NCBI GenBank assembly: GCA_029240395.1
Contig: JAREAJ010000020.1
Location: 1-11,550, forward strand
From: Nitrososphaeraceae archaeon
Lineage (GTDB): Archaea > Thermoproteota > Nitrososphaeria > Nitrososphaerales > Nitrososphaeraceae
Direction: 5' to 3'
Length of the DNA stretch: 11,550 nt
Below are positions 7,901 through 11,550 of the stretch, in pieces. Both the position numbers and the translations under genes were made by a program. The notes beneath the pieces were generated by a model. The model had not been told where the DNA came from. It saw only the letters and a list, made by a program, of their open reading frames with translations, and did not search any database. Numbering within the stretch: position 1 is the stretch's first letter; each line of letters starts with the position of its first letter.

Positions 7901-8093
7901 AATTTGGATAAGGGTATGCTACGGTAATAAAATATTTTTTCCTGCCTAAGTCAGGATCCGAATTAAAGAGACCAAGCTCCCTCCACTTCAAACGCCATTT
8001 CTCCCCAATGGAGACCAAATCGGGCGTCACAGATCTATCCCGATAAATCGTATCACCTTTTCTGCTTGTTAGATATCCCAGAGCAATGATCAC
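4914..8093 (-). CDS. leuS: leucyl-tRNA synthetase, archaeal type
   Basis: This class I synthetase attaches leucine to tRNA-Leu. Along its 1059 aa it shows the HIGH-type signature HVGH at 68-71, the CP1 editing domain with TLRPET at 243-248 and PAHAPYDY at 343-350 (Asp349 is the expected editing aspartate), a CRCGSGC segment at 485-491, KMSKS at 683-687, an anticodon-binding helical domain, and an archaeal-type C-terminal domain ending RPFKPAIYIE. That last domain contacts the long variable arm in archaeal enzymes. It exceeds the usual length of about 960 aa. Some of the excess is an Ala/Pro/Ser-rich stretch at about 385-408 within CP1 and a polar linker near 1020-1045. The start is GTG at 8093, overlapping the TGA of alaS as GTGA, which argues for translational coupling. 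GTG at 8030 or TTG at 8018 would remove a 21-25-residue leader and also fit the fold, whose conserved part begins near residue 28. Confidence 0.97.
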   Translation of the reverse strand: MIIALGYLTSRKGDTIYRDRSVTPDLVSIGEKWRLKWRELGLFNSDPDLGRKKYFITVAYPYPNSPQHVGHGRTYTLTDVHARYLRMKGYNVLFPMGFHYTGTPILAMSKRVASGDEELIETFAKVHHVSIKDIAGFVEPLEIARFFHNEIKQGMVEMGYSIDWRREFTTIDKAYSKFVSWQFRLLREKGLIVRGSYPVAWCLNDQNAVSQHDTIGDVEPDFNEYLLIKFELEGHSWKIPTATLRPETIYGVTNLWIHPESRYVEIQVKNPLYANGKEEWLVSEPAVQKLKYLNYEVYIKSTLIGKDLVGKRVIDPVRHSSIPIYPASFIDPNNGTGIVMSVPAHAPYDYQALEDLRQDNMRQRDFGISDINSLKPITIIETGDHSEVKDKFENQSAVAPTPDAALSPASKIIKKFRIRNQTDPRLDDATNELYSQEYYKGRMMQNTGKLEGTSVSEAKDVVRRDLIASSSAELMFELVDSSVRCRCGSGCVVKILKDQWFLDYRNEQWKKLAHQCMNEIDIIPEEIRQEFNYVIDWLKERACARKSGLGTKIPWDQNWLIESLSDSVIYMAYYIIAKYINNDSISDLHHNYDNLKDSFFDYVFLGRGNSDQVAQACNLDSQVLEQIRNEFQYFYPLDSRHSGRDLVPNHLSFFIFNHVAIFEKVYWPRQIVVNGSVLMDGKKMSKSLGNIIPLRDAIKEYGADSIRLVMLSSSELLQDADFSFDAVKGIRSRLFEIYNIAVEQLDYDNLHQRATVIKKIEVEDRWLVSRLQRVISSTTVLMDKLRVRESLHNILYLLDQDLAWYRRRTRSKERENSIDAGCIMAEFIGTRVRMLAPFAPFLCEEIWEKIHKFFDSPLSSSHSILYSGWPVANPEAEDLTAEESEEMVQNVLFDIQNIIKVTKLVPTKIHIYVSAKWKRKMYQKILEIILAEKKAKFGEIMKVLSKDPELSATLKKNVSLIQKITGDIISISMEVRQRRLKLGESFKELDAIKDAEKLISSESSGRAVEVLVYQEEDQNYRTEEKAATENISVDSPHGMTRSHSKAGHSRPFKPAIYIE

Positions 8094-10864
8094 TTATCCG
8101 CATACTTAGAAATTAATTCTATTGTCGAACTTATGGTATCCTTGATCTTTCCTCTGTATTCAATTTTACCCCCTCCCTGACCGAATTGGTCGCCTCCTCC
8201 GCCAGATCCCCCGAGCTGTGTAGAAATTTCCTTTGCAATGACACCAGCTTTGATTATTCTAGTCACTTCTTTGCCAACAAAAACTATTACTCTAATTCCT
8301 AAATCCTTTACGATTACTGCGACATAAATAAGGGAACTGTCCATTTCAACCGATTTTTGACCCACAGAAATATGGAATTCATCGTCTAGTTGTTGATCGT
8401 CTATGCTGTAAATCTTGAGAGCGTTGCCGGGCAGCGTTTTGGCCTCTGAGCACGCAGATCTTGCCAGTACAGGAGCGACTCTTTTGAGAATTGCTCTTAT
8501 CTTTTTCTTGGACAAATTTGTGTCCTCAATACTTTTCAAGAATGACTCCACTACCCTGTCCTTATTGGAGCTCAAAGATTGCATGATGACATTCAAGCTG
8601 TTTTCAAGTTCTTGTAAATAGTTTAGTGCTGATTCTGCAGCCACGAATTCTAGTCTCACGACACCGTCTTGGATGCGCTCTGATTTTGTGATTTTTATAA
8701 GCCCCAGTTCACCAGTTCTCTTAACATGGGTCCCACCGCATGCTTCTACGTCCCATCCCTTGATATTTACAATTCTAACGTTGCTAGTAGGTGAAACTCC
8801 ACCCTGATATATTCTGAATGTGTATTTTTGCTCAGCCTCTCCCCGGCCGTAGATATTTATCGAGACAGGCAAGTTTCCTGTGATTATGCTGTTTGCACTC
8901 CGTTCAATCCCTTTTATCTCTTCCCTGGTCAGGGCCGAGTGGTGTGTGATGTCGAGTCTTCCGTAATCCTCCTCTTTGAACGCTGAATTTTGCCACACCC
9001 ACGGGCCGAGATTGTATCTCGCAGCGCTGTTGAGTATATGCGTGGCTGTGTGATGCTTTGTAATTGAGTTTCGTCGTCGAGCATCGACATTACCGCGGAC
9101 AACTTTTCCTTCTGAAAGGTCAGTCTCTCCAGCGGCATCTCGCAATTTGTGTATGACCACATTTCCGTGTTTGAAGACCTCTACTACGTCAAAGGAATCT
9201 AGTTGTCCCTTATCTGGTTCCTGACCACCACCCCTTGGGTAAAATGCAGTTTGGTCCAGAACAACATAGATTCTGTCTATTACCTTGATGATAGTTGCCT
9301 CAAACTCGTGTGTGGATTCATCCTCATAATATAGCAGCCGGGTGGATGCAAGACCCTCTGTGCCAATCAGAGGCGTCTCCTCATGAGCAGGTACCTGTTC
9401 GCTGTGAAGTGTCGCCAGTTTGCTGTAGAAGCTTGCAGGTATATTTTGAATGGCCCCTGCCTCCAAAAGATATTCAGGGGTGACACCATCTGATTCGTAC
9501 ATCCTGATAAGATCATCTATTGACAATTTCTTATTGAGCTTCTTGATGTTTGCTGCCAGCGCATTCGTTCTTTCCCTGGCCCCTATGTACCTCTGGGACT
9601 CAATCCTGAGTATAGTTTTTACATCCTCCCTGTGTTCTTCGAGTTCTGGGTAGATTAGTCTCAAATAATCTATATGAGAATCAGTTATGTCCTCAAGTTT
9701 TATGTTCTTCCATCCTGCTCTTTCAAGAATCGAAAGCGCTCTTCGTAGTATGATGCGTAAATTGTATCCTCCTCCCACATTGGACGGCAAAGAGCCATCT
9801 GCTATAGCAAATAGAAGAGTACGAGTATGATCAGCGACGGTGTAGATAGCCTCATACGGAGAAATTATTCGAGTAAGGACTGTCTCTTCAATACCCAATT
9901 TTTTGGCTATAATTGGTCGGAACGCATTTACATTGCTCGCACCGATGTAGGAATTAGATTCTAGGTTATCCTCACTTATCATTCCTGACATAGTCTCGTA
10001 GTATTGGCTAAGGGTTTCAGGGTTTTCAGGCATTCCGGTGAGCTCGATGAGTTTGTTTACAACAGGGCCAAAAGAGCAGTCATAGCTAGTGGGTGTTCCC
10101 GCGGTAATCCAAGAAAGCCTCTCGAGACCCGCCCCCATATCAATGATTTTGTTTTTCATAATGCTGAAATTGTTTTCATTGCCCTCGAACTCGGTGAAAA
10201 CTGCATTGCCAAGCTCAAGTCCGCGGACGAAATATTCTAAAGAGTTACCAAACGCGCCGGCCCCTATCCAGACATCTTCGACAAAAGTAATCTCGTCTGG
10301 TCTTATCCCCAGAACCGTAGTAAGCATACCATAATTTAGTTCAATGCATTTATCTTTCCAATATCCGCCAGGAGCGTCGGCGCTTGATGTCTGTCCGATC
10401 ATGCAGAAGGAGGTATAATGTCTGCCGCTCACGCCGACGTTTTCTACATCATTAAAACGCAAGCACATCTGCGGGACAACTAATGGATTGGCAGGAAGTT
10501 CAAAAACTACCTTTCCACCTATTATTCGCTGAAAGTCAACAATTGAAGCTATAGTAAAATAGAGGTCGTCACGCCATCTGCAAACAACAGGATATCGACT
10601 TATAATAGAATGATTGTTGCCACGAAAATAAGCCGAGATTTCTTTCCATGTATTCACATAGTCAAGGCGCCTATTGGTTGGAGGACTTCCAATAAAACCA
10701 TAGTACTCGTGATCTGGACACGATTCCTTATAGACTTTGGACCAAAAGAACTTGCCACATTTACTGCATCCCTGCCGGCTGAAACCGATCCGATCGAATA
10801 AAGGAACCCTGTAGTACCGATCCGGATCAGACGAAAAAAGTGCAGCCAGTTCTTTTTTTCCCAA
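8090..10864 (-). CDS. alaS: alanyl-tRNA synthetase, archaeal type
   Basis: This class II synthetase charges tRNA-Ala and proofreads misactivated serine and glycine. The 924-aa product has the archaeal N-terminal segment with a CxxC...CxxH cluster (C33, C36, C49, H52), the aminoacylation and tRNA-recognition domains, the editing domain with zinc ligands H605 and H609 (HTATH) and C709 and H713 (CGGTH), and a C-terminal C-Ala domain with the glycine-rich GGSGGGGDQFGQGGG at 885-899. Length is typical of archaeal AlaRS. The start is TTG at 10864: an in-frame TAG lies three codons upstream, no ATG occurs before residue 133, and the residues after TTG (KKELAALFSSDPDRYYRVPLF) match the conserved AlaRS beginning. 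A TATA-like block 26 bases upstream suggests a leaderless mRNA. The 3' end overlaps leuS by four bases, so the two synthetases are probably co-expressed. Confidence 0.97.
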   Translation of the reverse strand: MGKKELAALFSSDPDRYYRVPLFDRIGFSRQGCSKCGKFFWSKVYKESCPDHEYYGFIGSPPTNRRLDYVNTWKEISAYFRGNNHSIISRYPVVCRWRDDLYFTIASIVDFQRIIGGKVVFELPANPLVVPQMCLRFNDVENVGVSGRHYTSFCMIGQTSSADAPGGYWKDKCIELNYGMLTTVLGIRPDEITFVEDVWIGAGAFGNSLEYFVRGLELGNAVFTEFEGNENNFSIMKNKIIDMGAGLERLSWITAGTPTSYDCSFGPVVNKLIELTGMPENPETLSQYYETMSGMISEDNLESNSYIGASNVNAFRPIIAKKLGIEETVLTRIISPYEAIYTVADHTRTLLFAIADGSLPSNVGGGYNLRIILRRALSILERAGWKNIKLEDITDSHIDYLRLIYPELEEHREDVKTILRIESQRYIGARERTNALAANIKKLNKKLSIDDLIRMYESDGVTPEYLLEAGAIQNIPASFYSKLATLHSEQVPAHEETPLIGTEGLASTRLLYYEDESTHEFEATIIKVIDRIYVVLDQTAFYPRGGGQEPDKGQLDSFDVVEVFKHGNVVIHKLRDAAGETDLSEGKVVRGNVDARRRNSITKHHTATHILNSAARYNLGPWVWQNSAFKEEDYGRLDITHHSALTREEIKGIERSANSIITGNLPVSINIYGRGEAEQKYTFRIYQGGVSPTSNVRIVNIKGWDVEACGGTHVKRTGELGLIKITKSERIQDGVVRLEFVAAESALNYLQELENSLNVIMQSLSSNKDRVVESFLKSIEDTNLSKKKIRAILKRVAPVLARSACSEAKTLPGNALKIYSIDDQQLDDEFHISVGQKSVEMDSSLIYVAVIVKDLGIRVIVFVGKEVTRIIKAGVIAKEISTQLGGSGGGGDQFGQGGGKIEYRGKIKDTISSTIELISKYADK

Positions 10865-10885
10865 TATCTGCTATCGTTTAAAGTG

Positions 10886-10893
10886 ATTAAATA
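10886..10893 (-). promoter_or_regulatory. putative TATA box for alaS-leuS
   Basis: The minus strand reads TATTTAAT, centred about 26 bases before the TTG start at 10864, the canonical archaeal TATA distance if transcription begins at the start codon. It lies in the 110-base gap after trxA, which suggests alaS-leuS has its own promoter even if some transcription continues from trxA. A second AT-rich block, TTTAAA, at 10877-10882 is too close to the start to serve a leaderless transcript. Confidence 0.4.
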
Positions 10894-10974
10894 TTAATGC
10901 TTTGGCAGAAGGCGAGTTGATGCTTTAATTCGCTCGATCACGAAGAATATGGGTTGGTTTCGTTTTAGAATACC

Positions 10975-11331
10975 TTAACGTGAATCAGATAATGTTTGAT
11001 CAACAAAACGTTGATACATCTCCTTTGATGCGGCCCCGATGGTCCTTCCAATCTCTTTGCCTTCTTTGTATAACAAAAGTGAGGGTATTGATTGTATCCC
11101 ATATTTCATGGCTATTTCCTGATTCTCATCGACGTTTAATTTTACCACCTTTATCTTCCCATTCATCGTCTTAGACAATTGCTCGAGAGCCGGACCAACC
11201 ATCCTGCACGGCCCACACCATTCGGCCCAAAAATCTACCAGTACTGGTTTTTCTGATCTGAGAACGTCATCTTCCCACGTCTTTGTCGTGACATGAACTA
11301 TATTCTCGGTTTCACTTGCCATAGAATGCAT
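10975..11331 (-). CDS. trxA: thioredoxin
   Basis: This is a small cytosolic thiol-disulfide oxidoreductase that reduces target protein disulfides and is itself reduced by a thioredoxin reductase not present in this window. Its 118 aa form a single thioredoxin fold. The active site WCGPC lies at 38-42, the buried Asp at D33 (VDFWA), and the cis-proline at P83 (SIPSLLLY). The final helix ends around residue 113. No signal peptide or membrane segment is present. Two in-frame ATGs, 11331 and 11322, are both possible; the second drops three residues, and with it a weak CAAATAG about 28 bases upstream would fit a leaderless start. The gene precedes alaS by 110 bases in the same direction. No functional link to tRNA charging is implied. 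Confidence 0.95.
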   Translation of the reverse strand: MHSMASETENIVHVTTKTWEDDVLRSEKPVLVDFWAEWCGPCRMVGPALEQLSKTMNGKIKVVKLNVDENQEIAMKYGIQSIPSLLLYKEGKEIGRTIGAASKEMYQRFVDQTLSDSR

Positions 11332-11416
11332 TCTAAGCTCTTGATGCTATTTGAACGCTTTTGAGAGTCTGGGTGAAGTTTCTAGGGCAATAAAATTACT
11401 CTAGCGTTGCATTACG

Positions 11417-11450
11417 GGGATATAAAAACATAGTACAATTATTTTATAGA
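11417..11450. promoter_or_regulatory. AT-rich intergenic block with TATA-like elements in a divergent spacer
   Basis: Within the 164-base space between the trxA start and a possible plus-strand start at 11496, the sequence holds GATATAAAAACA (11419-11430) and ATTTTATAGA (11441-11450). Read on the plus strand, either could be a TATA box for the gene running off the right edge. Read on the minus strand, TTTTTATATC could serve trxA with a leader of roughly 65-75 bases. The sequence alone does not decide between these. Confidence 0.25.
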
Positions 11451-11495
11451 CTTCTCAATTATCAATACATACTGCACTTCAGTCCTTAGGTTCTC

Positions 11496-11550
11496 ATGGT
11501 CAACGGGGTAGAGATAGTACGCGCAGGGTCCCTAAAATGCCCTCCAGAAC
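11496..11550 (+). CDS. possible 5' end of an unidentified plus-strand gene (partial)
   Basis: From an ATG at 11496 the plus strand stays open to the window edge for 18 codons, reading MVNGVEIVRAGSLKCPPE. An in-frame TAG at 11487-11489 limits any upstream extension, and TATA-like sequences lie 45-75 bases before the ATG. I do not recognise the protein, and 18 codons are not enough to prove coding. On the minus strand all three frames meet a stop in this stretch, including one that reads PVDHENLRTEVQYVLIIEKS just before its stop but is closed by a TAG about 30 codons earlier. The plus-strand reading is therefore preferred, with low confidence. Confidence 0.33.
   Translation, partial: MVNGVEIVRAGSLKCPPE

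Noticed and set aside
8929..9162. Minus-strand 77-codon frame inside alaS.
   Set aside because: It is an out-of-frame shadow of the strongly conserved AlaRS editing domain, with arginine- and threonine-rich composition unlike a real protein.
11461..11550. Minus-strand reading with a protein-like end (PVDHENLRTEVQYVLIIEKS) at the right edge, which could be a gene 3' end.
   Set aside because: A TAG closes that frame about 30 codons upstream, still inside the window, so it would need a frameshift. The opposite-strand ATG frame remains open to the edge and is simpler.

Overview
This window looks like ordinary core-genome DNA from an archaeon, with no mobile element, CRISPR array, tRNA or rRNA. 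The evidence is gene content. Both aminoacyl-tRNA synthetases are of the archaeal type. A prefoldin alpha subunit sits directly upstream of ftsY, a pairing widely seen in archaea. There is also a geranylgeranyl-reductase-family flavoprotein of the kind that saturates archaeal isoprenoids. Protein style, AT-rich TATA-like boxes about 26 bases before several start codons, and almost no Shine-Dalgarno sequences suggest the Thaumarchaeota/Nitrososphaerota. That placement is inference, not proof.

Layout, left to right: bases 1-247 hold at most the 3' tip of an unidentified plus-strand gene and a small hairpin. The minus strand then carries, in order of transcription, a flavoprotein reductase (4574-3528), prefoldin alpha (3411-2926), ftsY (2834-1194) and argF (1222-248). 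The argF start lies inside the last codons of ftsY. A plus-strand gene for a two-helix membrane protein (4671-4898) diverges from the reductase and converges on the stop of leuS. The second minus-strand group is trxA (11331-10975), alaS (10864-8090) and leuS (8093-4914); alaS and leuS overlap by four bases (GTGA). A short open frame on the plus strand runs off the right edge.

Functionally this is housekeeping: tRNA charging with alanine and leucine, thiol-disulfide exchange, chaperoning of nascent protein (prefoldin), co-translational membrane targeting (FtsY), membrane lipid or quinone chemistry (the reductase) and arginine biosynthesis (ornithine carbamoyltransferase). Pairing prefoldin with FtsY makes sense, because both handle nascent polypeptides. 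ArgF and the synthetases have no obvious pathway link to their neighbours.

The most unusual feature is the architecture of FtsY. It has no N-terminal A domain. After a complete NG GTPase core it carries a roughly 240-residue charged, disordered-looking C-terminal tail. That tail contains a GGFFGKW-type basic-aromatic patch resembling the membrane-targeting sequence that bacterial FtsY carries on the N-terminal side of NG. Secondary points are the TTG start of alaS, which looks leaderless, and the ftsY/argF out-of-frame overlap. I do not see evidence of a wholly new multi-gene system here.
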